A DNA stretch of 64,000 nucleotides from Ottelia alismoides (GCA_037367405.1 JAZKJV010010132.1:682001-746000); one strand, 5' to 3'; numbered from the stretch's first letter, positions 20,253 to 30,660 are shown. The notes: generated from the letters alone by a model not told the origin. Program-made: numbers and translations.

Positions 20253-20261
20253 CTTTTATTC
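20253..20261. other. Target-site duplication of the Mutator-like element, right copy
   Basis: CTTTTATTC, identical to 19180-19188. Confidence 0.95.
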
Positions 20262-22399
20262 ATCACATATCTCCTGGTCATGACAAGATCTCTCCAAGAG
20301 TTGTCGAGTATGTCTTTGTAGGGTATTACTGGACTCAAAAGGGATACTGTTGTTTTGATCTTGTTCAACAAAAGTATTATGTTAGTGCGGATGTCACTTT
20401 CTTTGAGTCTATTATGTTTTTCTCTCCTGCAAGTGCTAGTTTGATTCCTTCAGAGTCTGGAGAAGAGGCATCCATGTCTTTATCTTCGATTTTGTCTACT
20501 ACTTCTATGACTCCTACACCTCTCACCTCTTCACCACCATCCTCACCACCACCTCCGCCTCCACGTGCAATCTCCATCTTTTTACCATAAGTTTACACGC
20601 ATTGACCTCGTGCTCATGAGCCTCCTCCATCATCCAAGGTATGTTTTGAGCACTTGATTTCTACTGATGGCACTGGTGATTTGCATTTACAGCAGGATGA
20701 GAAGGAGGCTATAGATGTTCCTATCTCGGCTATTGAGGAGGTCGAGGACTTTGATGTGCTCATTGTTTTACGGAAGCAAAGGCGTACATATGCTACATAC
20801 CCTCTTGTTTCCCATGTTTCTCTTTCATGTCTCTCAAAGGAGTTTCAGTTGTTTGTTGTTGGACTATCTGATGTGGATATACCATGGACATAACAGGAGG
20901 CATTACAGATCATTCAGTGGCGTCTTGCTATGGAGGAAAAGATGGCTACATTACAGTCATGTGGCACGTGGAGTATCGTTCCCTCTCAACCCGGTATATC
21001 TGTTGTGGGGAGCAAGTGGGTGTTTACAATTGAAACATTGTGTTGATGATACTATGTATAGATACAAGGCCAGATTTGTTGCTCGCGGGATTACCCCGAC
21101 ATATAGGATGGACTACCAGGTACATTTTCCCCGGTTGCTTGGCATTTCACATTGTTGATTCTTATTTTTTGTTGTTGTGGTACGTTATTGGCCTCTCTTC
21201 AAGTAAGATGTCAAGAATGCCTTGTATGGTGATTTGCAGGAGGAAGTCTACATGCAGCAACCACCAGGTTTTGCTACTTGGGAAGGTCTCATATGGTTTA
21301 TAGACTTCACAAGGTTATTTATGGTTTTAAGCAGAATCTGAGGGCTTGGTTCCAGAAGCTCTCTGAGTTGATTGAGCAACATGGATTTGTCAGATTCGAC
21401 CGCAGATCACTCTCTTTCATTCCAGAGATCACACATAGCTATTGTTGTTATTTTGATTTACGTGGATGACATCATGATAAGCATGGTATTCAGGCAGCTA
21501 GCGATTTCCTTGGAAAACAATTTGTGACCAAGGACACCAGTATTCTTTGTTATTTTCTTTGCCTGGAATTTGTGAGATATTAACATGGCATGGTGATGAC
21601 GCAAAGGAAGTATATTACTGATCTCCTAGTTGAGACTGACATGACATGATGTAGGCATGCTACTACTCCAATGAATCCTAATGTTAAACTCTATGATGAT
21701 GACTCTGAGGAGGTTGATAAGAGACGATATAGAGAGCTTGTGAGGAAGCTTTTATATGTCACCATTACCATGCCTGATATATCCTTTGCAGTGAGCAGAG
21801 TTAGTCAGTTTATGGAGCAGCCTAGGCTGGTATATATGGATTGTGTGTAAATGCTTTTGAGATATCTGAAGAGTTCTCCAGGTGTAGGACTCTTGTTTAG
21901 CAGAGATACATCCCTTATGGTTACAACATGTGCTAATGTAGATTACACAGGATGCCTCAAAGACATGAAGTCTACCTCAAGCTCTGTTGTCTTTGTAGGG
22001 AGTTTACTTGTCTCATGGAAGAGTAAGAAACAGATAGTTGTTGCTAGATCTAGTGTTGAATCAAAATATAGAGTCATGGCTAAGGTAGCACAGAGATGAT
22101 GTGGGTTAGATCTGTCCTGACTGACCTGACTATTGAGCTGCCACTTCCCATGCACCTCCAATGCGACAACTAGGACGCCCTGTTCATAGCAAATAATCCA
22201 ACCTTCCATGAACAAACCAAACACATCAAGGTACACTGTCATTACACTCAGGATATGATTAAGAAGGGATTTATCTCCACTTCTCATGTTACTTCTGGAG
22301 ATCAGTCTGAGATATGTTCACCAAAGCACTTTCTAGAGGCTCATTCCATCGTTGTTCCAAGCTAAGCATGATAGACATGCATGCTTCAGCTTGAGGGGA
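20262..22399 (+). pseudogene. Cop7 pol remnant (integrase C-terminus, reverse transcriptase, RNase H)
   Basis: It resumes at the codons interrupted at 19179, with V-F-V-G-Y, the Y-V-S-A-D-V-T-F-F-E-S-I-M motif, a proline-rich linker near 20515-20570, reverse-transcriptase blocks (M-E-E-K-M near 20930, Q-Q-P-P-G near 21256, Y-V-D-D-I near 21460) and RNase H (21840-22330). Stops at 20588 and 20892, several frameshifts between 21020 and 21660, a TAA near 21848 and further breaks make it a relic. Confidence 0.87.
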
Positions 22400-22530
22400 T
22401 GTTGAGATAGTTCTTATTTGTACTTTATTCGTATTTCTTATTCCTTTATCTACTTCATGTAATTTTTACATAAGGCTTTTCTCTTAAAAAAGAGCCCGAA
22501 GGTCACAATGAGGTGGTGGATGTTAGGAAA
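22400..22530 (+). repeat. Cop7 3' LTR (decayed)
   Basis: It begins TGTTGAGATAG after CTTGAGGGGA and carries a recognisable but mutated CTCTTAAAAAAGAGCCC core where relatives have a TATA palindrome. The right end cannot be fixed; about 130 bp is assumed from related LTRs. Confidence 0.65.
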
Positions 22531-23491
22531 GCATCTATCTATTTTAAATGTGAACTGTGATGTCTTTGAGCTACCTGTTGGTCATTCTTAAAATAATTAT
22601 AGATGCACAATCTTTTTAGGCCAAAAAAGGGGGAGACACTCAGCGGTGTTCGTCCCAAAATTTATTTATAGATGTGCAATCTTATTGTCCACGTTTGTAT
22701 ACGTTGAGCATATTGCACTGTACCGATTCACCACTACCATTTATATTCTGATGATTAATTTGAATTAAGTACTTCATGATATAGTTTTATTATTGAGTTG
22801 AAATTACTGAAATATTCAGATCTTCTACTTCATTGGTTTTGGGTTCTTCTGCTTGGAGACTCTCCTCAGCATTTGGGTCATGCAGGTCCTTCCCTTGCCC
22901 TTCACTATCTTTAAATTTTCTAGCTCGGCTTGATCTTCTTTCTAAAATTATTTTTAATGGGTTATGTTTATGCTGTTAAAATTTAATGCTAAGTGAACAT
23001 GCCGATCCACTTTGAATATTTTTGTGCATTTTCCAGTCATAATCTTGTCAATAGATGCATATAGACTTTTTGTTATTGTTAAGAGCAAGGATTTAAAAAC
23101 TGAGCAGGTAATATAGAAAATATGAAACTAAAAAAACACTTTAACTAAATGTTTCTTCATGTTATATCTAATGAAATTGTTTATAGTTTGCATTGTTATG
23201 TAGTCGTGTGAATGACCAAAACTTAAATGTATTTCTGTAACTTTGTTAGGATTCATCGATCTTGCTTAAGTCAGGGTTAGCATCCACCAGATCATTCAAT
23301 TAGCGTTTAGTTGGGTTAGCACATGCATAGACCTACAATAATATGCCACACTTTCAACAATATTCATTCTTGGTGATGCACTGGGTTGCCACAGTTTAGA
23401 GCCTAGTTGGCGCTTGGCAGAGGCAAGGTTGCAGAAATTGGTAGTCGGTACTCGGTCAGTGGGGTCAACGACTAAGGATTAATTAGCAGTC
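22531..23491. other. AT-rich non-coding stretch around a small LINE tail
   Basis: I see no open frame, inverted repeat or RNA gene here apart from the LINE fragment at 22615-22666. From about 23400 the sequence contains GTCGG/ACTCGG blocks that resume at 26203 beyond CopN, so 23400-23491 and 26203 onward are one older repeat split by CopN. Confidence 0.5.
22615..22666 (-). mobile_element. LINE2: extremely 5'-truncated LINE 3' end
   Basis: The reverse complement matches the LINE1 3' terminus (about 5990-6040): AATAAATT-like start, GGTG/GTTC block, CACTGAGTGTCTCCCCC-like block and a degraded tail. It is flanked by a 17-bp direct repeat, 22598-22614 and 22667-22683, with two mismatches, as expected of target-primed reverse transcription. 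Only about 50 bp was copied. Confidence 0.8.
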
Positions 23492-23496
23492 GGGCG
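23492..23496. other. Target-site duplication of CopN, left copy (GGGCG)
   Basis: Matches 26198-26202 exactly, next to the LTR terminus TGTTGGAG. Confidence 0.92.
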
Positions 23497-23812
23497 TGTT
23501 GGAGTATTTGGTTGTGCACACATTGAGTTGTAACAGGGTAAATGGATCCTGGAGAAGATCTATTTACCCCATCCAGTGTTTAGTCCCATACCGCCTAGTG
23601 GTGGGACTTGGAGGCTCTGGAGAGGCTATATAAAGAGCCCCAGACCTCCTGTACTCATTGAGAAAAAGGAATGAAGTATCCGCCCCTTTCAGGGCTTCTC
23701 CCGTGGTTTCATCCCGCTCCTCACGGAGTAGGGTTCCACGTTAAAATCCCGCGTTTCTTTTGTGATGTTTATTCTTTTTCCATGTTTTGCTTCCGCTTTC
23801 TATTTTATAACA
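23497..23812 (+). repeat. CopN 5' LTR (316 bp)
   Basis: TGTTGGAG...TATAACA. TATATAAA at 23627-23634 is the likely TATA box. Confidence 0.93.
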
Positions 23813-23824
23813 TGGTATCAGAGC
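23813..23824 (+). other. CopN primer-binding site
   Basis: TGGTATCAGAGC directly after the 5' LTR. Confidence 0.9.
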
Positions 23825-25881
23825 GGGTCGATTCTCGAGGAGTTTTTGTGTGTTCTTTATGTTTTGTTCGAGAATCGATTATCAAAATCAGTTCTCGATC
23901 GTTCTTGTAATTTCTGTTCTTAAAGATTGTTCGAGAAGAGTTTTTTTTTTGTGAGTTAAAGATCTGAGTTGAGTTATAGGGTTTACATCTGAAACCCTAG
24001 ATCATGACGGGTCAGACGCCGTTCTCTGTTTTTGATGCCGCGCGTTACAGCCTCGTGCAACACCTTGTTCTTTCACAGTTCCTGGAGGCGACATCAACTC
24101 GCACTCGGGATTATCAATCTTCAGGGCGAGTTCAACTGCATGTGCGCACCTCCTAGCGCCGCACGCACTCGCGCTTCACCACCAACATCGAGCCCCTGCT
24201 CCAGGCCAGGGAGGCCTCCAGGCGTCGCAGGCGATGCACGATGAAGTCCCCAGCGTCGATGATCTCCAGGAGATGCTCGCGCACCCTCCAGCACGCCGTA
24301 AATCCCCGCACAGCTCCAGACTTCGAGCAGGCCTCCCAGGCAGAGGCTTCTTCTTCAGGCGGCATCAACACTTGTACGGCACCACGCTCCTACGCGCCTC
24401 AAAGCTTCGTGCGACACCAGCCTCAAGCGAATCACCGGCCCCATCTCCATCTCTACGCGCTGCCCAGACACGCAGCAAGCGATGGCATCGCGTGCGGTTC
24501 CTATCCCCAGCCGCACAGTCCCGTGCGCAGACGCGCGCATCCCAGGCGGCATACTTCCAGGCGGCACCGCTCCGCAGATGACCTCCTCGCGATGGCGAGA
24601 TCCCGTATGCCCCCCTCCCTCTTTTGGCGGCGCACGAGAGGGGTCCCTTCGTGGGGGAACCCTAAGGGCTCAAGGTCCGATTTTATTATTTTTTTAAAAA
24701 AAAACTGTAGGGGGGCCTGTTTGTAAGCCCAAATGGTGGGCTGAAAAAATATGGAGGGCTAAAAAAATTGATGAGGGCTGCCAGAGTATAAAAAAAGGGA
24801 GGAGTTGTTTTGGGCTCTTTGGGCCAAGAAAAAAATAGGGGAAATTTGTTTTTGGAAAAAAAAGAGAGAGTCATATGTTAAAAAAATGAGGGAGAAAAGG
24901 CGCGTACATCTCAAAAGCCGTACGCATAGTTGAAAAAAAATATTGATGAAAAGCCAAAAAAAATCAAGGGCTTAAAAAAAATTATTTCAAAAAAAATGAT
25001 GAGACGGCTTTAAAAAAAATGATGAAAAAAAAGCCGCAAAGAAGTTTTGGAATATTCATGTTTTGTTTTCCCCTATTTATCTTGTCTTCTCCCAACTTTG
25101 TCGTTGTTCATTTTCCGACAAATATGGGAGAAAGGGGGAGTATATGTAGAGTCACAGGTCTTGTGTTCCAGATTCAGATGCCACATGCCGATTTCCAGAC
25201 CATCCAGATTCCAGACTCTACAGTTGTTCAGACTCGATGAATGTCTTCCGAGTCCAGTTTTCAGACACGCACGAGTGTGCGGTCTTATTTCAGATGAGCA
25301 TATGTTGCCATCATCAGTTCGTGGTCCCCATCATTTTTGTTGTTGTCAGGCCAGAGTTTTCATGTGAGCCATAGGAACTCCAGAGCAGAGGACCATTCCC
25401 TTGAGGGCAAGGGTTTTCATGTGGTATCATAGGTACACCAGAGCAGTGCACCATTCTCTGAGCCAGATGGGAGAGACCCAGTTCTCCGACGAGGAGATTT
25501 TTCAGACTCCATTCTCCAGCGACCGTGGACTCCGACGAGGATTGCACAACCACGACTCTTGTTCAGTTCGGCCCTTTTTCATAGATGGATCAGTTGTCCA
25601 CATTATTGTGGCGGGCCAGAGTACTCCGACGAGGAGACTCATTTCCAGTTTTAGCGACTCTGACAGGCGCAGTTCAGAGCGCATGCTCTCCGACGAGGAG
25701 AATCATCAGACTCACACTCCAGCCTGTTCGTCCTCCTCACCTACATGGCATGAGAAGCAACGTCCTCGACTGCAGCAATGTACGCGTTGGGTTGATATTG
25801 TCCGTAGTGTCTTGTAGCGTTGAGTTGAGTTTCTGTCTGTTTGTCCAAGCTGAGCATTGCATGCTCCAGCTTGAGGGGGAG
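23825..25881 (+). other. CopN internal region, no Pol coding capacity
   Basis: From 24004 a short ATG frame of about 50 codons runs to a stop near 24155; nothing in it identifies Gag. 24030-24600 is GC-rich, with several overlapping Pro/Arg/Ala-rich frames in all phases and none favoured. 24680-25030 is dominated by A-runs. 25480-25700 holds four copies of CTCCGACGAGGA(G). I regard none of the open frames of 60-160 codons as genes. Confidence 0.7.
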
Positions 25882-26197
25882 TGTTGGAGTATTTGGTTGT
25901 GCGCACATTGAGTTGTAACAGGTTAAATGGATCCTGGAGAAGATCCATTTACCCCATCCAGTGTTTAGTCCCATACCGCCTAGTGGTGGGACTTGGAGGC
26001 TCTGGAGAGGCTATATAAAGAGCCCCAGACCTCCTGTACTCATTGAGAAAAAGGAATGAAGTATCCGCCCCTTTCAGGGCTTCTCCCGTGGTTTCATCCC
26101 GCTCCTCACGGAGTAGGGTTCCACGTTAAAATCCCGCGTTTCTTTTGTGATGTTTATTCTTTTTCCATGTTTTGCTTCCGCTTTCTATTTTATAACA
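25882..26197 (+). repeat. CopN 3' LTR (316 bp)
   Basis: Same as 23497-23812 except three substitutions in the first 80 bp. Confidence 0.93.
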
Positions 26198-26788
26198 GGG
26201 CGATTACTCGGATTTAGTCGACCATTAGTCGGTTTTGGATTTTTCTAAAAGTATTTTAAATATATAAATCATTTTTTATACATATATTCTTATATATTTG
26301 CATAGATTTGTACATTTTCTATACCATCATAATGAAACAAAGAAAGTAATTGACTTTAAATATAACATTAAGCATATTAGAATATACAAAAGAAGTAATT
26401 GACTTAAATATACATTTATATTTGCATAAATTTGTACATTTCTATACCATCATAATGAATCATAATGAAACAATAGAAGCAATTGACTTTAAATATAACA
26501 TTAAGCATATTAGAATAAGTTTGCTTTTAAAAAAACAAAAAAATAAAATTAAAAAGCTCTATGTAAAAGTCGGACGACTAGTCTGCTCGATTAGTCGGGT
26601 TGACCGATTAATGGCCGACTAGGCCTACTAGTCGACCCGATTAGTTGGGTTTACCGACTAACGGCCGACTAGGCCTAGTCGAGTCAGCTACCCCCTCGAT
26701 CCAACTAGTTGGCCTAAAGCCGACTTTACTACAATGGGCATAGGTTAGGTATTACATAGTTCAACCCATTTATTTTATAATTGGTTAG
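26198..26788. repeat. Old AT-rich repeat with tandem duplication and CGACTAGTCGG-type motifs
   Basis: 26198-26202 is the right GGGCG duplication of CopN. Two diverged copies of a roughly 90-100 bp block (26294-26384 and 26417-26518) share runs such as AACATTAAGCATATTAGAAT. 26560-26720 is dense in CGACTAGTC, GATTAGTCGG and GGCCGACTAGGCC, which also occur left of CopN (23440-23490). The pattern resembles subterminal repeats of an hAT-like element, but I could not define clean ends. GTTAG at 26784-26788 is the expected target duplication of Cop8. Confidence 0.5.
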
Positions 26789-26932
26789 TGTTGAAATATT
26801 AGTTATATTTCTCATTGTTTCCATATTATCTATTTCTTTTGTCTTCATCTTGTAATTTGCCCAGCGGGTTTCTCTCCTATATAAGAGAATCCTAGGGCCT
26901 CTCAATAATACAACAAGTCATTCCTTTCTACA
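26789..26932 (+). repeat. Cop8 5' LTR (144 bp)
   Basis: TGTTGAAAT...TTCTACA with CTATATAAGAGA in the middle. It is followed by a mutated primer-binding site TGGTATCAAAGC (26933-26944). Confidence 0.88.
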
Positions 26933-27366
26933 TGGTATCAAAGCGACGGTCTAGACCGGAGTTCCCATATTCCACCCAAACCCTAACCCTACTCGCCCTC
27001 TGTTCTCTTCCCGTACCGTCACCAGCCGCCGCACTCACCTCCCCGGTCACTGTGAGGGCCCCCTCTCCCCTCTCTAGTCTTCGGGCCCCCTCCCGTCCAC
27101 CGTCGGCCCCTCCCGTGTGCATCCTTGTACCTCCTCGCCTCTTTGTGTACCTTTGTGGTTTGAATTGCAATCTAAAATAGTCTGATTTTGATCGAAAATT
27201 TTGATTTCAGACCTTTGATCGTGTTTTCGACCCTAGCGCACAACGAAGATTGACGAGGATAGTTGTATAAGTCTACATGTACAACCAATCCTCTATATGA
27301 TCGTGAAGACTTGTTCATATCAATCTACTCCCCAATCGAGTTCCGTTATTCGGTCGTTTTACCATA

Positions 27367-29213
27367 ATGTCAGAGAACAAGGGTGATATATTTTCTTCAT
27401 CCAGTGCCTTCAAGGATCCGGTTCCCATCGCAAAGATGGATGGGACCAACTATGAGTATGGTCAACAGGGAGCACATTCTGACAGATTCAGAGCCAACGT
27501 ATAAGATTGGGGCTAATGCTACTTGGAAGCAAGATGACGTATATGCGCATGTTTGGCTTCGTAGGACCCTCACTACGGAGATAGCCAATGATATTCTGAA
27601 TCAGCCCACCGCCAAGGCAATGTGGGATACTTTGGCATCCACCAATGCTCAAGCGAAGATTGAGGCCAAGATTCTTCGGCTACGGTTCGGTATCTACATG
27701 GCCAAGCAGAATGGTCATTCTTTGCATTGTGTACTAGTCCTTGCTCCGTGGCATATTCGAGAAGTTTCATAGCTACATGGATATTACGACATCTACGAAG
27801 TAACAGAAGGCATATAGGAACTCCACGATGGTTGGAGTCTTCATGGCCGAACTTGATACAGAGTATGATGATGCACGTGCACAACTTCTCACCGGAGCTA
27901 CCATATCTCCCATAGAGGAGGCCTATAGCCATCTCAGCCAGATTATTATGCCTTCTACGACCACTATTCTGCCCTCTTCAGCGATGTCCGCTTCCCGTGG
28001 CCGAGGAGGGACGACCTAGTCCAGAGGACGCACCCCTCGTGGCAGAGGTGATGGACGTACGTGTGGTCTCTGAACTTACTGTCTTCGGCCAGGACATGCA
28101 TAGGGTACATGCTAACAGAAGCATGGATATCATGTTTCTGGTCGTGTGATAGAACAGATTAAGCCTTCAAAGACTCTAGCTTCCCAAGTCGATCCTCGTC
28201 TGGATGATATTGTCTCTCGTATTCCACCACTACATATACCGCAGGTGCAACCTGACCATCATAGAGCTCCTCATGTATTGATTATGCTTTTAATGGTAGT
28301 AGTGGTGCAGATATGGCAGAGTGGATTATGGACTTCGGTGCCTCCCACCATCTGTGTGGAGACAGAGCACATCTGAGGTCCTACGGGACCTTACCTCCTG
28401 GTAGATGGGTTGCCATTGCTAATGGAGACCACTTACCCATTACATGACAAGGGGAGGTGCATTTGACGCCATCAATGTGCCTTCAGAATGTTTTATATGC
28501 TCCTGACTTTCAGATGAATTTACTTTCCATTAGTCAGATTACTAAGGACCTCCATTGTCGTGCCACCTTTGACCCTTTGTCTCTTGTGTTTCAGGACATA
28601 CTCGCGGGCAGGGTGATTGGATGTGGTCGTGAGCCGCTGGAGCTCTACAGACTGGTCCAACCTCCTTATACTGGTGTTTTTACTTTACTTACTGGTTCAG
28701 TCTCTCCGTATCTGTAGCACCTTCGTTCTGGCCACCTTCCTCTGCAAAAGCTGTCATGTTCTTCCTCAGATTTCCATAAGATCATCCTCCAGTGTGAGGC
28801 ATGCCAGCTTGGGAAGCATCACCAATCCTCCTTTTTATCCTCTCAGAGTTGGAGCAGTTCTCAGTTATTTGAGCTCCTTTATTTAGATATTTGGGGCATG
28901 GATCGTGTCCCTCATCACCATGGACATCATTTTTATCTGGTCGTTGCCGATGATTTTTCTAAACTTTCCTAGGTCTTTTTATAAGAATAAGTCTGAGGTT
29001 GGATTTGTTATCAAATCATTTATTAATGAGATAAAGAATATTTTCTCCGTCGATGTCAAATATCTTCGTTCTGCTAATGCCTTAGAGTTTTGCACCTTAC
29101 AACTTTCTGACGTTCTTAGATCTCTTGGCATTGTTCACCAAATCTCATGTGCTTATACATCCCAGCAGAACGGTATTTCTGAGTACGAACACTGTCACTT
29201 ACTTGATGTGACC
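27367..29213 (+). pseudogene. Cop8 gag-protease-integrase remnant
   Basis: ATG at 27367 starts an M-S-E-N-K Gag like Cop10. The frame slips within the first 40 codons (a deletion after the K-M-D-G-T-N-Y-E core), and Gag continues in pieces to about 28015 with a zinc-knuckle remnant near 28060-28125. Protease (D-F-G-A in place of D-S-G-A) lies near 28332, the HHCC domain at 28700-28815, and integrase at 28900-29213 with its Q-Q-N-G motif. Many stops; non-functional. Confidence 0.85.
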
Positions 29214-29367
29214 TGTGGAGATATTTATATGTTTACGTGTTCTATGTGTATTGTTTTCTTATTTTATTTTCTCAGTATTTATCTTATGTAATTTATCCAT
29301 AGGACTCTCCTCTATATAAGAGAGCCTAGGGTTCCCAGAAATAACAATGCACTCATTTCTTCCAAAA
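29214..29367 (+). repeat. Cop9 5' LTR (154 bp)
   Basis: It begins TGTGGAGAT and contains CTATATAAGAGAGCC. The terminal CA is mutated (ends CCAAAA) and it is followed by a mutated primer-binding site TGGTATCAATGC (29368-29379). Confidence 0.82.
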
Positions 29368-29698
29368 TGGTATCAATGCAGCGGTCCTAGATCAGAGCTC
29401 GTATACCCTAACCTAATCCCTACCTGCCAGTCCCCCTCTCTCTTGGCGCTGCCGGCCGCAGCCCCCCTCTTTTTCGGTGTCGCCGCCCGCAACCCCCCTC
29501 TCCTTCGACACCCCCCACTCCTCCCCGGGCCCACCGCCGCCTCCTTGGACACCTCCAGCCCGCTGCCCCGACCGTCGTCTTTCACTGCCGTCAGCCCCCG
29601 CTTCCGCCCTTCCCTCTCTTCGTTCGATTTGGTTGATGGATTTTATTGCATAGGTCCACGTATGCAATCGAATCCTCACATGTTAGTGTAGACATTTA

Positions 29699-29706
29699 TC
29701 TATCGG
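29699..29706. other. Target-site duplication of the hAT element, left copy (TCTATCGG)
   Basis: Identical to 30533-30540. Eight bases is the hAT superfamily length. Confidence 0.93.
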
Positions 29707-30532
29707 TAGGGGTGTAAACAGACCGAACTTGAGCGAACCTATATTTTTTATGTTCGGTTCGTTTATTTAATCAAGCCTAAACTTGTGTTCAGGTTCGGTT
29801 CGTTTATTTTCGAACCGAATCCGAATCGAACCTCTTTTTAAACGAATCGAACCTAAGCGAATATCGAACTTAAGAATTCTCTAGTAAGAGGGAGTGAAGA
29901 GAAGAGAAATGGAAATATATGTGTGTCTGCAATTACAATAAATATTCATTTAGTTTTTTTATTTATCTAACTCATCTTCATCTTTTAAAAAATAGACTAA
30001 TAAGGATTCGTCTCTTTGAAAAAATATAATTATAATATATTTTTATATATGTTCAAATGGGGATAAGGAATAAGAATAATGTGGGGATATCCGACAAGTA
30101 ATATTTATAATTGTTCTGTTGATGTGAAGATAAATAAGGGAAAAGTACTAGATACATAGATGATGGATGTTGTAACCACGATGCGACTATTTATTTTTAG
30201 ATAGTTTTTACTGAGATAAAACCTATTTATCACATAAATATTCAGTTATCTCTAGACAAATGTCACTTATCCTTAGAAAAAATCCACTTATCTTAAAATA
30301 AGGTCCACTTCTACAGATAATGATTTGTAAATATGTATATGTGTATGTTTATCGAGCTTTTAGCGAATCGAACCTGAGCGAACCTGTGATTTTTAGGTTC
30401 GGTTCGTTTATTTAATCGAACCTAAACTTGTGTTCAGATTCGGTTCGTTTATTTCCTAACCAAATCTGAATCGAACTTTTAGTGAGTCGAACCTGAGCGA
30501 ATATCGAACTTGAGAATTTTCTGACACCCCTA
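29707..30532. mobile_element. Non-autonomous hAT element (826 bp)
   Basis: Termini are TAGGGGTGT and its inverse ACACCCCTA, with a perfect 8-bp TCTATCGG duplication. Subterminal regions on both sides contain repeated GTTCGGTTCG, GAACCTAAACTTG and GAGCGAAC blocks in inverted arrangement. The interior is AT-rich with no transposase frame. It sits in the Cop9 leader; taking it out rejoins the GTGTAGAC...TCTACAAACC leader sequence shared with Cop3. Confidence 0.93.
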
Positions 30533-30540
30533 TCTATCGG
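30533..30540. other. Target-site duplication of the hAT element, right copy
   Basis: TCTATCGG, identical to 29699-29706. Confidence 0.93.
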
Positions 30541-30572
30541 TCTACAAACCCCTGTGATCTTCATCCGGCATC

Positions 30573-30660
30573 ATGTCAGAAAACAAAGTCAGCGTACCCG
30601 CCACATGTGCCTTCATAGGTTCGACATCGATTGTCAAGATAGACGGAACGAATTATGAGT
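30573..30660 (+). pseudogene. Cop9 gag, first 29 codons only
   Basis: ATG at 30573 reads M-S-E-N-K-V and runs to the K-I-D-G-T-N-Y-E core, then meets the breakpoint. Downstream bases belong to the opposite strand of Cop10. Confidence 0.82.

Larger units (their letters stand above)
18885..22530 (+). mobile_element. Cop7: strongly decayed plus-strand Copia element, host of the nest
   Basis: Integrase codons at 18885-19179 continue at 20262 after the Mutator-like insertion, then reverse transcriptase, RNase H and 3' LTR follow. The 5' part lies left of the nested elements. It has the most stops and frameshifts of the set and is the outermost and so oldest layer. Confidence 0.85.
23497..26197 (+). 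mobile_element. CopN: non-autonomous Copia-derived LTR element (2701 bp)
   Basis: Two 316-bp LTRs differ at three positions. A TGGTATCAGAGC primer-binding site follows the 5' LTR and a TTGAGGGGGAG polypurine tract precedes the 3' LTR; a GGGCG target duplication flanks it. The roughly 2.07-kb interior has no protease, integrase, reverse transcriptase or RNase H. Just before the polypurine tract (about 25837-25870) the sequence still resembles the last codons of Cop1-type Pol (AAGCTGAGCAT...GCTCCAGCTTGA), so the element is an internally deleted Copia derivative that must use proteins of another element. Confidence 0.92.
26789..29213 (+). mobile_element. Cop8: 5' part of a plus-strand Copia element
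   Basis: 5' LTR, primer-binding site, leader and gag through integrase are present. The element is cut at 29213 within integrase by the 5' LTR of Cop9. Its remainder is not in the window because Cop9's far end has been lost. Confidence 0.85.
29214..30660 (+). mobile_element. Cop9: 5' fragment of a plus-strand Copia element, truncated by rearrangement
   Basis: 5' LTR, leader (with an hAT insertion) and only the first 29 codons of gag (30573-30660). The sequence then switches to minus-strand Cop10 reverse transcriptase with no LTR or target duplication at the join. Inserted into Cop8 integrase; the left flank is TGACC. Confidence 0.83.

Noticed and set aside
24234..24726. Overlapping frames of 115 and 161 codons in the CopN interior
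   Set aside because: Several phases are open at once in GC-rich DNA and none shows Gag motifs.
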